DNA of 64,000 bases from Bradyrhizobium sp. MOS003 (GTDB lineage: Bacteria > Pseudomonadota > Alphaproteobacteria > Rhizobiales > Xanthobacteraceae), in assembly GCF_003020125.1 (NCBI RefSeq), contig NZ_PYFW01000003.1, positions 1-64,000 on the forward strand, in the 5' to 3' direction. Within the stretch, counting starts at the first letter, position 1. The number at the start of each line of letters is the position of its first letter. The notes below the pieces were generated by a model. The model was not told the origin of the DNA. It worked only from the letters and a program-made list of their open reading frames with translations, and made no database searches. Both the position numbers and the translations under genes were made by a program. Below are positions 9,323 through 18,349 of this stretch, one piece after another.

Positions 9323-9343
9323 CGGACGGCATCGTCGGCGGAA

Positions 9344-10105
9344 CTAGTCAATGCGGACATAGGACTGTCTCAGACCAAGAGTCAGGATCGTCAGAGTGAT
9401 CCACAGCCGCAGCATCGCAAAACTGAAGATGAAGCAGAAATAGATCAGGTTCTTGGTGAACTGCGTCGCCGACGAGGTCTGCCAGAAATTCCAGATCGCG
9501 ATCCGCACGGCTTCCTGTCCATAGGCGAGGGCGACGTTGACCGCGCCGAGCACGATGACGGCTGCGCCGAGCCACAGCCCGCGCCGCACGAATTCGCCGA
9601 TCGCGGCGAACAGGGCGACCTTGCCGTCGTCGCGCTCGGCGCGGACGATCATGAGCAGCACGAGTGCGGCGATCCATGCACTCCAGAACCGACCGGGATG
9701 GGTGAACTGGTCGAATGCCATGCCGTCGAGGCCCGCCATCAGATGATACGAAGCCTCGTAGCCGATCGCTGCGGCGCTGAGCGCCGCTGTGATCATCACG
9801 AGCATGATCCGCCACAGGATCGAGAAGGAGAGCTTGAACTGTTCGCCCAATGTCAGCGTGCCGAGCGAGGATTGGCCGCCGGCAGCCTCGATCGATTGTC
9901 GTGCCGTCGCAAAGAAGGCCAGCAGCACCGAAATGTCGGCGACGATGATGGCCGGCAGCGCCACGGCGCCGCCGCCGAACGCGATCACGCGCATTGCAGC
10001 CGCCAGGATCAGCCAGGGCAGGGCGTGCAGCAGCTTGAACGGACCAAACGAGGTTTCGGGGCGGGCTGGCTCGAGTGCGAGCTGTTTGCGCAGTGCGACT
10101 GTCAT
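9344..10105 (-). CDS. Polytopic membrane protein of unknown function
   Basis: The 253-residue protein has about six hydrophobic segments, beginning near residue 30, and ends in a short basic tail. I do not recognise a named family or any catalytic motif. It is convergent with the cyclase gene and lies downstream of clpS on the same strand with a 77-bp gap. The ATG at 10105 gives a short cytoplasmic N-terminus before the first helix. Confidence 0.75.
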   Translation of the reverse strand: MTVALRKQLALEPARPETSFGPFKLLHALPWLILAAAMRVIAFGGGAVALPAIIVADISVLLAFFATARQSIEAAGGQSSLGTLTLGEQFKLSFSILWRIMLVMITAALSAAAIGYEASYHLMAGLDGMAFDQFTHPGRFWSAWIAALVLLMIVRAERDDGKVALFAAIGEFVRRGLWLGAAVIVLGAVNVALAYGQEAVRIAIWNFWQTSSATQFTKNLIYFCFIFSFAMLRLWITLTILTLGLRQSYVRID

Positions 10106-10182
10106 CGCGTTGTGGTGGCACAGGAGATTAAACCTGCGGTAGCGCCGATAGCTAAAATTGATCCGAAGGGGCAGACCGGCCT

Positions 10183-10494
10183 TTATTCCTCCGGTTCGGT
10201 CGTGAACAGCAGCGGATAGCCCTTGGCGCGGCCGGCATCGGTGGCGCGGGTGGCCTTGGTCTCGGCGACGTCCTTGGTGAACACGGCGACGACGCAGGCG
10301 CCGAGTTTGTGCGCAGTGATCATCACCTTGTAGGCCTGATCCTCCGTCATGCGGAATTCGGCCTTGAGGATCATGGTGACGAACTCGCGCGGCGTGTAGT
10401 CGTCGTTGATCAGGATGACCTTGTGCAGCTTCGGCCGCTCGACCTTGGTCTTGGTCCTAGTCCTGATTTTGGGCTTGGCGGTGGTGTCGTTCAT
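10183..10494 (-). CDS. clpS: ATP-dependent Clp protease adaptor ClpS (ClpS2 type)
   Basis: ClpS delivers N-degron substrates to ClpAP. The 103-residue protein has a basic flexible N-terminal extension and the core KVILINDDYTPREFV, ETKATRATDAGRAKGYPL and a terminal FTTEPEE. The VFTKDVAETK segment is typical. The TPREFV form and the FTTEPEE end match the second, ClpS2-type paralogue of rhizobia more than ClpS1, as far as I can recall. I start at 10494; an in-frame ATG at 10554 would add an unconserved leader. Confidence 0.92.
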   Translation of the reverse strand: MNDTTAKPKIRTRTKTKVERPKLHKVILINDDYTPREFVTMILKAEFRMTEDQAYKVMITAHKLGACVVAVFTKDVAETKATRATDAGRAKGYPLLFTTEPEE

Positions 10495-10618
10495 CGCGTC
10501 CGAAACACTGTGATGAGCGAGCGTACCATAGCGCAGGAGGGGGAGGCTCTCCAAGATGGGTGCCCGGTCCCATCATGCAGCTGCGGCCGGGCAGGAATGC
10601 ATCGCACGCCCGCTTCGC

Positions 10619-11002
10619 TCATGGAAGCGCGCGGACGAGATGGAGCGCGGCGACCAAAGCCGCCACCGACAATGCGACGGATGCGACCATATAGGCGGCT
10701 GACGCCCATGTCTGCCCGCGCTCGATCAGGTACCAGGCATCCAGCGAGAAGGTCGAGAACGTGGTGTACCCGCCGCAGATTCCAACGGTGAGAAAGATGC
10801 GTGCGGCTTGCGGAAGGTTCCATCTGGTCGCGAACAGAGCGGTGAACGTGCCGATCAGGAACGATCCGGTCACGTTGATGATCAAGGTACCCCAGGGAAA
10901 ATCCGCGCCGAACGCCCGGCCCGAACCGATCGCGACGAGATAACGGACGACGGCGCCGAGCGCCCCGCCGCCGGCGACGGCGAGAATGTATTGAATGTTC
11001 AA
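10619..11002 (-). CDS. crcB: Fluoride efflux channel CrcB/Fluc
   Basis: A 127-residue dual-topology membrane protein that exports fluoride. It has four hydrophobic helices, the GGALGAVVRY start, the conserved Asn in LIINVTGSFLIG, and the signature GGYTTFSTFS that lines the fluoride pore and Na+ site. It sits 28 bp downstream of an MFS gene on the same strand. The operon is preceded by a fluoride-type riboswitch (12340-12425), which independently supports the assignment. Confidence 0.96.
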   Translation of the reverse strand: MNIQYILAVAGGGALGAVVRYLVAIGSGRAFGADFPWGTLIINVTGSFLIGTFTALFATRWNLPQAARIFLTVGICGGYTTFSTFSLDAWYLIERGQTWASAAYMVASVALSVAALVAALHLVRALP

Positions 11003-11030
11003 AGTCTCGTTCCCTTGTTTGCGAATTGCA

Positions 11031-12236
11031 TCATTTGTCCCCCGCTGCCAGACCGTTGCCGACGGCCAAGAGTCCTACGAGCGCGATCAATGCGAATCCG
11101 AGCCCTGCGAGGAATGTGCCGGCCGGACCATAGGCATCCCACAGCGCGCCGGCGATCACGCTCGCGGCCAGCAAGGCAAGGCCGGTGAACAGGTTGAAAT
11201 AGCCGAACGCGGTGCCGCGCAGGCTGGGCGGCGCGGCGTCGGCGACGAGCGCCGAGAGCAATCCTTGCGTCAGTCCCATATGCAGCCCCCACAGCACGAC
11301 GCCGAGTGCGAGGCCGCCGAGGCTCGGCAGCAGCGCGAGCGCGAGATCGGCTCCCGCGAGGAACACGAGTCCGAGCGCGAGCAGGCCGGTCCGGTTGATC
11401 CGGTCGGAGAGCACGCCGGCCGGATAGGCCGACAGCGCGTAGACGACGTTCATGAGCACCAGGACGGCCGGCACCCACATCACATTGAGCCCGATGTTCT
11501 GTGCGCGCAGGATCAAGAAGGCCTCGCTGAAGCGCGCGAGTGTGAAGACGATTCCGACGGCCACGACGCGCCAATAGACCGCACCGAGCTGCCGCATCGC
11601 GGCGAGATTGAGTGGATTCCTGGCCGCCTCCCGGCTTGGGTCCGGCTCGGGCTCGCTCACGGCAAAGGCGATCAGGCCGAACGACAGGAAGGCCGGCAGC
11701 ACCGCGAACCAGAACACGAGAGCGAAATTGTCCGCCGTCCACCACATCAGGCCGATCGCCAGAAGCGGCCCGACGAAGGCGCCGATGGTGTCGAGCGACT
11801 GCCGCAGGCCAAAGCTGGCCCCGCGCAGTCCGACGGGGACAATATCGGCGATCAGCGCATCGCGCGGCGCGCCGCGGATGCCCTTGCCGATGCGATCGAC
11901 GAAGCGCGCCGCCACCAGCCATTCGACGCTGGACGCAAGCGGGAAGAGCGGCTTGGTGAGGGCCGCGAGGCCATAGCCGAGCGCCGCGAGCAGCTTGCGC
12001 TTGCCGAGCCAGTCGGACAACGCGCCGGAAAAGATCTTGGTGATCGAGGCCGTCGCCTCCGCGATGCCCTCGATGAAGCCGACGGTGAGCGTCGAAGCGC
12101 CGAGCACGGTGACGAGATAGACCGGCAGCAGCGCGTGGATCATCTCTGAGGAGATGTCCATCAGCATCGAGACGAAGCCGAGCACCCAGATCCCCCTGGG
12201 CAGCGCGCGACGTGCAGCATTCGGTGTCGTCGTCAC
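11031..12236 (-). CDS. MFS transporter in a fluoride-responsive operon
   Basis: A 401-residue carrier with twelve predicted helices, an LSDWLGKRK-type loop 2-3 motif and a duplicated 6+6 layout. The frame extends to 12344, but that part runs through the riboswitch terminator, so I place the start at the GTG at 12236, preceded by AGGAG eleven bases upstream. It is co-transcribed with crcB. Its substrate is not evident; being under fluoride control suggests either fluoride or acid stress, or a metabolite affected by fluoride. Confidence 0.85.
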   Translation of the reverse strand: MTTTPNAARRALPRGIWVLGFVSMLMDISSEMIHALLPVYLVTVLGASTLTVGFIEGIAEATASITKIFSGALSDWLGKRKLLAALGYGLAALTKPLFPLASSVEWLVAARFVDRIGKGIRGAPRDALIADIVPVGLRGASFGLRQSLDTIGAFVGPLLAIGLMWWTADNFALVFWFAVLPAFLSFGLIAFAVSEPEPDPSREAARNPLNLAAMRQLGAVYWRVVAVGIVFTLARFSEAFLILRAQNIGLNVMWVPAVLVLMNVVYALSAYPAGVLSDRINRTGLLALGLVFLAGADLALALLPSLGGLALGVVLWGLHMGLTQGLLSALVADAAPPSLRGTAFGYFNLFTGLALLAASVIAGALWDAYGPAGTFLAGLGFALIALVGLLAVGNGLAAGDK

Positions 12237-12271
12237 GTCTTCGTCTTCTCCTGGCCTTTGCACCAGACAAC

Positions 12272-12296
12272 AAAAAAACCCGCCATTGGCGGGTTT
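12272..12296 (-). terminator. Riboswitch expression-platform terminator
   Basis: AAACCCGCC and GGCGGGTTT (12276-12284 and 12288-12296) form a 9-bp stem with a 3-base loop. On the minus strand it is followed directly by a run of T (complement of 12272-12278). It lies between the aptamer and the MFS start, the position expected for a transcriptional OFF switch relieved by ligand. Confidence 0.85.
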
Positions 12297-12339
12297 GTCC
12301 ATGCTCCCGCCGAAGGCAGAGGCGCAAAAATCGCCCCTC

Positions 12340-12425
12340 CTCAAGCAGGAGTCATCAGCCCATCACGGTCCAAGATCGGGTTCAAGACCGGCGGGCGGTT
12401 ATCGGGGGACTCCATCCCCATCTCT
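12340..12425 (-). ncRNA. Fluoride riboswitch (crcB RNA motif)
   Basis: On the minus strand the RNA reads GGGGAUGGAGUCCCC, then AACCGCC, then a variable hairpin, then GGGCUGAUGACUCCUGC. These are the conserved blocks of the fluoride aptamer (GAUGG-GU-CCC, AACCGCC, UGAUGACUCCU) in the right order and spacing. It is followed about 45 nt later by an intrinsic terminator and then by an MFS gene and crcB. Fluoride binding is expected to prevent termination and raise expression. Boundaries are within a few bases. Confidence 0.92.
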
Positions 12426-12431
12426 GTGGCC

Positions 12432-12459
12432 AACCTAGCATGGAAATCGTGCCGGACAA
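12432..12459 (-). promoter_or_regulatory. Candidate sigma70 promoter of the fluoride unit
   Basis: On the minus strand TTGTCC (12454-12459) and TAGGTT (12432-12437) are separated by 16 bp. Transcription would begin near 12425, exactly at the 5' edge of the aptamer. The agreement of position with the riboswitch is the main support. Confidence 0.6.
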
Positions 12460-12698
12460 GTGGGTGGAGCGCCCCGTCCCGCGGCTGGTCGTTCCGACTT
12501 CGCGCATCGTGAGCCCCGATGATGCGAGCAATTTGGCGCGTTCCGACAGACGAGCGCGGAACACCGTGGCCGCTTTGCGCAAGGCGCGTGCACTTCCAAG
12601 CCGCAATTCCTTAACTCGAATGTGAAGCGCAAGCGATCTTCGCCCTTTGCGGCTCGGCGATTGCATGTCACCATCGCGTCATACGACGGGAGACTGCG

Positions 12699-13562
12699 AT
12701 GCGCATGCTGTTCTCGATCGGGGCTGTGCTGGTGGCCGGCATGTTTGCCGGAGGGGATGTCGCGGGCATCGCGGCACCGGGACCAAAATTCGAACCGCCA
12801 AAGAACGAGCCGCAGCGGCTTGCGGCCGACAGGGACGCGCAGACGGTCGACGTCGAGCTGATCCTCGCCGTCGACGTGTCTTACTCCATGGACATGGACG
12901 AGCTCGCGATCCAGCGCGAAGGCTACGCGCAGGCGATCCAGTCGAAGGAGTTCCTTCAAGCGCTGAAGCTCGGCCCGAACGGCCGGATCGCGGTGACCTA
13001 TTTCGAGTGGGCCGCCTCGAGCGACCAGAAGATCATCATCCCCTGGCGGCTGGTCGACGGCCCCGAGACGGCGGACGCGGTCGCCGCCGAAATCATGAAG
13101 ACGCCGATCCGGCGCGCCTCGCGCACCTCGATCTCCGGCGCGATCACGTTCGCGATGCCGCTGTTCGACGAGGATCCCTATCGGGGCCTGCGCCGCGTCA
13201 TCGACATCTCCGGCGATGGCCCCAACAACAATGGCGGCCCGGTCACGGTGGCGCGGGATGCCGCGCTGGAGAAGGGCATCGTCATCAACGGCCTGCCGAT
13301 CATGGTCAAGGAGCCGTCCTATTCGACCATGGATATCGACAATCTCGATTTCTACTACGAGGACTGCGTCATCGGCGGTCCCGGCTCCTTCGTCATCACG
13401 ATCAAGGATCGCGACAAGTTCAAGGAGGCGATCCGCACCAAGCTGCTGATGGAGGTCGCCGGCCGCACGCCGGAGCGTCCCGTGATGCGGGTCGCCGACA
13501 AGGAGCCGCGCGTCAACTGCCTTATCGGCGAGAAGATCTGGTCGGACCGTTGGGGGCGCTAA
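12699..13562 (+). CDS. DUF1194 exported von Willebrand factor A-like protein
   Basis: The 287-residue protein has an N-terminal signal sequence (MRMLFSIGAVLVAGMFAGG...) and a vWA-type fold. The MIDAS motif DVSYSM (near residues 59-64) gives the DxSxS metal site, and VIDISGDGPNN provides the later Asp. This is the DUF1194 family, common in Rhizobiales and of unknown role; metal-dependent adhesion or protein binding in the periplasm is plausible. It stands alone on the plus strand. Confidence 0.88.
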   Translation: MRMLFSIGAVLVAGMFAGGDVAGIAAPGPKFEPPKNEPQRLAADRDAQTVDVELILAVDVSYSMDMDELAIQREGYAQAIQSKEFLQALKLGPNGRIAVTYFEWAASSDQKIIIPWRLVDGPETADAVAAEIMKTPIRRASRTSISGAITFAMPLFDEDPYRGLRRVIDISGDGPNNNGGPVTVARDAALEKGIVINGLPIMVKEPSYSTMDIDNLDFYYEDCVIGGPGSFVITIKDRDKFKEAIRTKLLMEVAGRTPERPVMRVADKEPRVNCLIGEKIWSDRWGR

Positions 13563-13719
13563 ACCCGGTGAGACCTTTTGACCGCCCGGCCGATAAAGAA
13601 TTTAACCATTCGTTTACCGACGCCGGGTCCTAATCTCATAGTTTCTGTTCGTTTCAAGTCGGCATCCTGACATTGCCGAAGCGAGCAAAGCGGGTTGTCA
13701 GGCCCGTCCGAGCAATGCC

Positions 13720-14358
13720 ATGGCCGTCATCTCATCGAGCACCAACCAGATATCGCCCGCCAACGAGCGCCTGTATCACCAGAGCGCTCTGGTCGGCGAC
13801 TGGAAGGGCAATTGGGTGGGCAACGGCAACCAGCCCGTCGGCTTCAAGGTCGTGAACATCCGCGGCTCCCGGGCGCAGGTCGAGTACACCCATAACGGCC
13901 GTACCGATCGCGGCTTTGCCCAGGTCCAGGGCACCCTCATCACCTTCGGCGGCGTTACCGTCGGTACCAAGGACGGCAAGAACATGGTGCTGCTGTTCTC
14001 GGTGGGGGGCGCCGGCAAGCAGACCGCGAACCTCGAGAAGCAGGCCCCGCCGGCTTCCGACAGCAATCTCATGGGGAGTTGGGGCGGCTATTCCAGCGAC
14101 AACGGCAAGAGCGCGAGCTTCAGGGTGCTCGCGGTCGATGGCAAGGAAGCGCAGGTCAGCGTCACCACCGACGGCATCACGCGCCAGGGAACCGGCTACG
14201 TCTACAAGAACGTCATCATGTTCGGGCAGACGCAGATCGCGACCGACGATGGGCAGAACGGCAAGATCATCTACCAGGTCGGCACCAAATCCTTCATGGT
14301 GCCGGTGACGAAATATCCACCGGCCGACACGTCGTCCACCGTCGACCGGACGGCATAG
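13720..14358 (+). CDS. Hypothetical protein with two tandem homologous domains
   Basis: A 212-residue protein without a clear signal peptide. Residues about 25-108 and 116-198 are two diverged copies of one beta-rich unit: LVGDWKGNW / LMGSWGGYS, then a FKVVNIRGSRAQVEY / FRVLAVDGKEAQVSV strand, then RGFAQVQGTLITFG / QGTGYVYKNVIMFG. I recognise no named family. The pattern suggests a small barrel or lipocalin-like fold duplicated once. Function unknown. Confidence 0.7.
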   Translation: MAVISSSTNQISPANERLYHQSALVGDWKGNWVGNGNQPVGFKVVNIRGSRAQVEYTHNGRTDRGFAQVQGTLITFGGVTVGTKDGKNMVLLFSVGGAGKQTANLEKQAPPASDSNLMGSWGGYSSDNGKSASFRVLAVDGKEAQVSVTTDGITRQGTGYVYKNVIMFGQTQIATDDGQNGKIIYQVGTKSFMVPVTKYPPADTSSTVDRTA

Positions 14359-14553
14359 CATTCACGGCCGCGATGCGCCGGATTGCGCCGGTGGTTTTAA
14401 CTGTCGGTCGCCTCTCTCAGAATCGTGCAGGCCTGTGCGAAGCCGCCGACACCGATCGATCGCCAAGCTGCGGCTGCGACGTTGGGGGGGCGCTCCGCTG
14501 GCATTGGGGACGTTCGAGGCGTATAATCGCAAAGATCCTCACGGTAGCCTTCT

Positions 14554-15180
14554 ATGCCCAGCCTCGTCTCGTCACGTCGTCTTGCAACTCTGCTTGCCGT
14601 GCTTTGCCTGACCGCAGCACCCGCCTATGCGCAGGTCGCGCCGCTGCGATATTGGATCCCCGGCGGGCCTTTCGGCCTCGGCGGTAGCCCGGGCCAGAGT
14701 TCCGATCCTGACGGTCATTTCGCCGGCTTCAATGCCGGCGGTGCAAATTGGCGCAGCGGGTCGAACGGCTTCTTCGTCGGCAACCAGCGCGGCAGCCTCA
14801 ATTGGAGCGGGCTCAGTCAGACCGGCCTCGGTCAGAACGGACTTGGTCAGAACGGACTTGCCGGCAATTTCAGCGCGCTCTCATATGACGGCACGCAGTT
14901 CGGCTACAACACCAAGACGATGGGCGGCATGCCCGTGACATTCTTTGCCGGTTTCGACACGTTGAAATATGGCAATGGCATCGGCAGCTCGGTTGCGCCG
15001 TTGACCGGCGCGGCACCCGGCACCAGCGCATTTGCCGGTGTCGAATTCAAGCCGACCTCAAACCTCAGCCTGTCGTTCGGAGCCGGTTTCATCCAGCAGG
15101 ATTCCGGCCGCATGGATAGCGATATCAGATCGAACATGCTGCCCGGCGAGTCGCCGGCCCTGAGCGGCCTGCGGCGTTAG
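14554..15180 (+). CDS. Secreted Gly/Asn-rich hypothetical protein
   Basis: The 208-residue product starts with a clear signal peptide cleaved at about AYA-Q (residue 26). The mature part is rich in Gly, Asn and Ser and holds a short repeat, LSQTG-LGQNG-LGQNG-L, encoded by three 15-bp direct repeats at 14812-14856. The C-terminal half alternates polar and apolar residues (FAGVEFKPTSNLSLSFGAGF), as in outer-membrane beta-strands. Function unknown. Its last 4 bp overlap the end of the convergent nitroreductase gene. Confidence 0.65.
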   Translation: MPSLVSSRRLATLLAVLCLTAAPAYAQVAPLRYWIPGGPFGLGGSPGQSSDPDGHFAGFNAGGANWRSGSNGFFVGNQRGSLNWSGLSQTGLGQNGLGQNGLAGNFSALSYDGTQFGYNTKTMGGMPVTFFAGFDTLKYGNGIGSSVAPLTGAAPGTSAFAGVEFKPTSNLSLSFGAGFIQQDSGRMDSDIRSNMLPGESPALSGLRR

Positions 15181-16268
15181 GATCGCATCACCAGTTCCGG
15201 CGGACGTCGCAGCGATTTCGGCAGGTCCGGGCCGTAACCGAAGCGCATTACGATATCGGCGCGCCGCTCGCCGAGCCCGAGCGAGGTCGCAAATTGCGGC
15301 CTCAGCCTTGCCACTTCCACCGGCTGGTTGACGAAGGAATATTTGAGTCCCAGTGCGGTCGCCTGCAAGCCGAAGCGCTGGCAGGCACGGCCGACCGCGA
15401 TCCAGTGCGATTTGTCGCTGCGATCTGCCGCGAGCACGACGACGCCCGCGGAGCTGGCAAGCTGTTCGCGATATCTCTTGTTTTCTCCGCTCTCGGTGAA
15501 GAAGAACTTTAGCAGCGGCCGCGCCAGCCATGACGGCAGGGACGGATTTCCCGACGCAGGCGAGAACAACCCGTCCGTGGTCGCGAGCGCCTCGCTCTCG
15601 TTGAAACGAAGCCAGCTCACGAGCTCACGCATGAAGGCCTTGTCGCGCATTTGCGCCGAGTTACCTTCGAGCACATAGTCGGTGACCCCGGCGATGGCGG
15701 TGCGCTCGGTCATCAGGATGGCCGTGACATCAGGTTCGCGACAGGCGTTCTCGAGCTGGCGCAAGATCTCGGGCGTCGCCGGCTTGCCGTCGAACGTAGC
15801 GCGGGTGCATTGCCTGGCTGGAATTGCGGTCGCCAACGCCGATGCGGCCGGCGGGGCCTGCTCGAGCGCGATCACGATCCGGTCGCCGTCGAGGACCGGA
15901 TCAGCGCGCCAGCCCAGCGTGGATGCGGCGAGGATGAGGTTTTCGGCGGCGCAGCCGAGACTGACGAAGAGGTGATGATCGTCCGGATCGACGGCGGGAC
16001 AGCGGCGCGCGAAGTCCGGCGCGATCGCGATCTCGTTGCCGCGAGCGGAGAAGATCCACGGCTGGGTGTTGTGGCTGTTGGCGGCGAGGGTGGCAAAGCG
16101 CACGAGCTCGCGATCCCGAGGTACGGCCTGCAGCGGAACGCGTGATGACGTCGCCGCTTCGTCATAGGTCATGGCCGCAGCTACAGCTGGGCCACCAACG
16201 GCTGCAGTCGAAAGTCCGAGCGCTGCCGCGATGAATTGACGTCGGTCAACCACGAAGGTTCGCTCCAC
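15177..16268 (-). CDS. Acg-type nitroreductase family protein with Tat-like signal
   Basis: The 363-residue protein begins with VDRRQFIAAALG, a twin-arginine-like export signal followed by a hydrophobic stretch. The mature protein has ANSHNTQPW near residue 67, the hallmark of the Acg branch of FMN-binding nitroreductases. Acg of Mycobacterium tuberculosis belongs to the hypoxia (DosR) regulon and is thought to bind but not release FMN. Here a FixK-type box lies 47 bp upstream, which would fit a low-oxygen role. Export of an FMN protein through Tat is an inference. Confidence 0.82.
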   Translation of the reverse strand: MERTFVVDRRQFIAAALGLSTAAVGGPAVAAAMTYDEAATSSRVPLQAVPRDRELVRFATLAANSHNTQPWIFSARGNEIAIAPDFARRCPAVDPDDHHLFVSLGCAAENLILAASTLGWRADPVLDGDRIVIALEQAPPAASALATAIPARQCTRATFDGKPATPEILRQLENACREPDVTAILMTERTAIAGVTDYVLEGNSAQMRDKAFMRELVSWLRFNESEALATTDGLFSPASGNPSLPSWLARPLLKFFFTESGENKRYREQLASSAGVVVLAADRSDKSHWIAVGRACQRFGLQATALGLKYSFVNQPVEVARLRPQFATSLGLGERRADIVMRFGYGPDLPKSLRRPPELVMRS

Positions 16269-16315
16269 GTTGAATTTGCGCAGGACGCTTTTAGCGCTGG
16301 TGGAAGGCGTAGCAA

Positions 16316-16329
16316 TTGACAGGCCTCAA
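16316..16329 (-). promoter_or_regulatory. FixK/FNR-type box upstream of Acg-like gene
   Basis: TTGACAGGCCTCAA fits TTGA-N6-TCAA, the FixK2/FNR operator. It lies in the gap between two minus-strand genes, centred about 54 bp from the nitroreductase ATG, a distance that suits an activator bound near -41.5 of a short-leader promoter. Confidence 0.7.
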
Positions 16330-16347
16330 GGTCGGAGACCCCTCGCT

Positions 16348-17622
16348 CTACCGCGTGAACTTGGCCACCAGCTCCACATGCGGCGTGTGCCGGAACTGAT
16401 CGACCGGCACGACGCTGTCGATCTTGTAGCCGCCATCGATCAACAGCCGCGCGTCGCGGGCAAAGGTCGCGACGTTGCAGGACACCGCGACCACCACGGG
16501 GACCTTGCTCGCGGCGAGCTTCAGCGCCTGCGCCTGCGCGCCCTGGCGCGGCGGGTCGAACACCACGGCCTCGAAATCACGTAGCTCCGGCGGCACCAGC
16601 GGGCGGCGGAACAGATCGCGCGGCTCTGCCTTGATCGGCTTCAGGCCCGGCGTGCGTGCGGCCTTCGCGAGTGCGGTGATGGCGCCGGCGTCGTTGTCGA
16701 AAGCGGTGACGCGGGCCTTCTCCGCGAGTCGCAGAGCGAACGGCCCGACGCCACAGAAGAGGTCGAGAACCTCCTTGGCCTTGCCGATGCGTTCCGCGAC
16801 GAGCGCTGCCAGCGTCTCTTCGCCCGCGACGGTTGCCTGCAGGAAAGAGCCCGGCGGCAGCGTCACCTCAGCGCGGCCCATCATGATTGTCGGCGCCAGG
16901 CGTTGCAGCACCAATTCGCCATGGCGCGTCAGTCGCGCCAGGCGGTGCTGCTCGGCGACGCGCGAGAGCGCGGTGACGAGCGGCGTCGGCAGCGGGCCGG
17001 AGCCGCGGACGTCGACATCGAGGCCGTTGGCGGTGGCGGTGACCTGGATGTCGAGCGGCTTGGTCACCGGCATCCTGGACGTCAACGGCTCCGCCAGCGC
17101 CCAGGCGGCTTCGAGCGCGCCATTCAGCGCCGGATCGAGGATCGGGCAACGATCGATCGGAATGACGTCGTGCGAGCTCGTCGCCGAGAAGCCGACCTTG
17201 AGGACGTCATGTGTGCCGAAGCGGCCGTGCAGCGTGATGCGCCTGCGCCCGGCGCCATGGGCATCGACCAGCGGTGCGACCTCGCAATCGATGCCGGCCT
17301 GTGCCAGCGTCTCGACCACGATGCCGCGCTTCCAGGCCCGATACGGCTCGGCCGCCCAATGCTGGATGGCGCAGCCGCCGCAGACGCCGAAATGCGGACA
17401 GAACGGCGCGATCCGCTCGGGGCTTGCGACGTCGACCGCGAGCAGCTTGCGGCGGTCGGGATGGTTGCCCAGGACGTGATCGACCTCGACGGTCTCGCCG
17501 CCAAGCGTGTAGGGCACGTAGACCGCATCACCGGCGTCGAGGCAGACACCGTCGCCGCGATGGCCGACATGATCGATCCTGATGCGCTCAACCACGACGC
17601 GCGCCCAGGAAGAATTCGACAT
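16348..17622 (-). CDS. Class I SAM-dependent RNA (uracil-5-)methyltransferase
   Basis: A TrmA/RumA-family enzyme (about 424 residues) that methylates uridine in rRNA or tRNA. An N-terminal TRAM-like segment ([16 protein letters not shown]) is followed by a [4Fe-4S] motif [15 protein letters not shown], a SAM-binding motif [23 protein letters not shown] and the nucleophile Cys in [13 protein letters not shown]. It overlaps the end of the tlyA-like gene by 35 bp from ATG 17622; a GTG at 17595, overlapping the tlyA stop, is an alternative start. Which uridine is modified is unknown. Confidence 0.88.
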   Translation of the reverse strand: MSNSSWARVVVERIRIDHVGHRGDGVCLDAGDAVYVPYTLGGETVEVDHVLGNHPDRRKLLAVDVASPERIAPFCPHFGVCGGCAIQHWAAEPYRAWKRGIVVETLAQAGIDCEVAPLVDAHGAGRRRITLHGRFGTHDVLKVGFSATSSHDVIPIDRCPILDPALNGALEAAWALAEPLTSRMPVTKPLDIQVTATANGLDVDVRGSGPLPTPLVTALSRVAEQHRLARLTRHGELVLQRLAPTIMMGRAEVTLPPGSFLQATVAGEETLAALVAERIGKAKEVLDLFCGVGPFALRLAEKARVTAFDNDAGAITALAKAARTPGLKPIKAEPRDLFRRPLVPPELRDFEAVVFDPPRQGAQAQALKLAASKVPVVVAVSCNVATFARDARLLIDGGYKIDSVVPVDQFRHTPHVELVAKFTR

Positions 17623-18322
17623 TGCCGTCGCCGCCCGTAATCGGCGAGGGGAATACGTCGGTGTCGGTGCAGCCGAGCGAAGCGGCAAAGGCTGCGATGT
17701 CGTCGCAGATCTCCCGGTGCACGGCGGCGTCGCGGACGATGCCCTTCTTGTTGTGCTTCCTGTCAGCCTCGAATTGCGGCTTGATCAGCGCCAGCAGGCT
17801 CATCGGCGCGGCCGCGAGCGACAGCGCCACCGGCAACACTGATTTCAGCGAGATGAAGCTGACGTCGATGACGACGACATCGGGCCGCGCCGGCAGCCGT
17901 TTGCCGTCATAGCTGCGAATGTCGGTCGCTTCCATCGACACGATCTTGGAATGGCCGCGCAGCGAGGGATGCAACTGGCTGGTGCCGACATCGATGGCGA
18001 ACACCAGGCTCGCGCCGTTCGCCAGCAGCACCTCGGTGAAGCCGCCGGTGGAAGCGCCGATGTCGAGGCAGACATGGTCCTCGATCTCGATACTGTAGCG
18101 CTCCAGCGCTCCGGCGAGCTTGACGCCGCCGCGCGAGACGTAGGGGTGCGCGGGCTCGGCCTGGATCACCGCGTCCTCGGCGATCGTCTCCGATGGCTTT
18201 GCGACCTGCCTGTCGTCGGCCGTGACGAGACCCGCCTCGATCGCCGCGCGCGCCCGCGCGCGGCTCTCGAACAGGCCGCGCTCGACCAGCAGAACATCCG
18301 CGCGCTTGCGGGCAGGGGACAT
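17588..18322 (-). CDS. tlyA: TlyA family RNA methyltransferase (2'-O-methyltransferase)
   Basis: The 244-residue protein has an N-terminal S4 RNA-binding domain ([27 protein letters not shown]) joined to an FtsJ-like methyltransferase domain with the SAM motif [16 protein letters not shown] and VIDVSFISL. TlyA methylates C1409 (16S) and C1920 (23S) in mycobacteria; the target here is not established, and such proteins were long labelled hemolysins. It is translationally overlapped with the downstream methyltransferase, suggesting coupled expression. Confidence 0.9.
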   Translation of the reverse strand: MSPARKRADVLLVERGLFESRARARAAIEAGLVTADDRQVAKPSETIAEDAVIQAEPAHPYVSRGGVKLAGALERYSIEIEDHVCLDIGASTGGFTEVLLANGASLVFAIDVGTSQLHPSLRGHSKIVSMEATDIRSYDGKRLPARPDVVVIDVSFISLKSVLPVALSLAAAPMSLLALIKPQFEADRKHNKKGIVRDAAVHREICDDIAAFAASLGCTDTDVFPSPITGGDGNVEFFLGARRG

Positions 18323-18349
18323 CGGATCTCCGGAGAAGGGTTCGAACGC

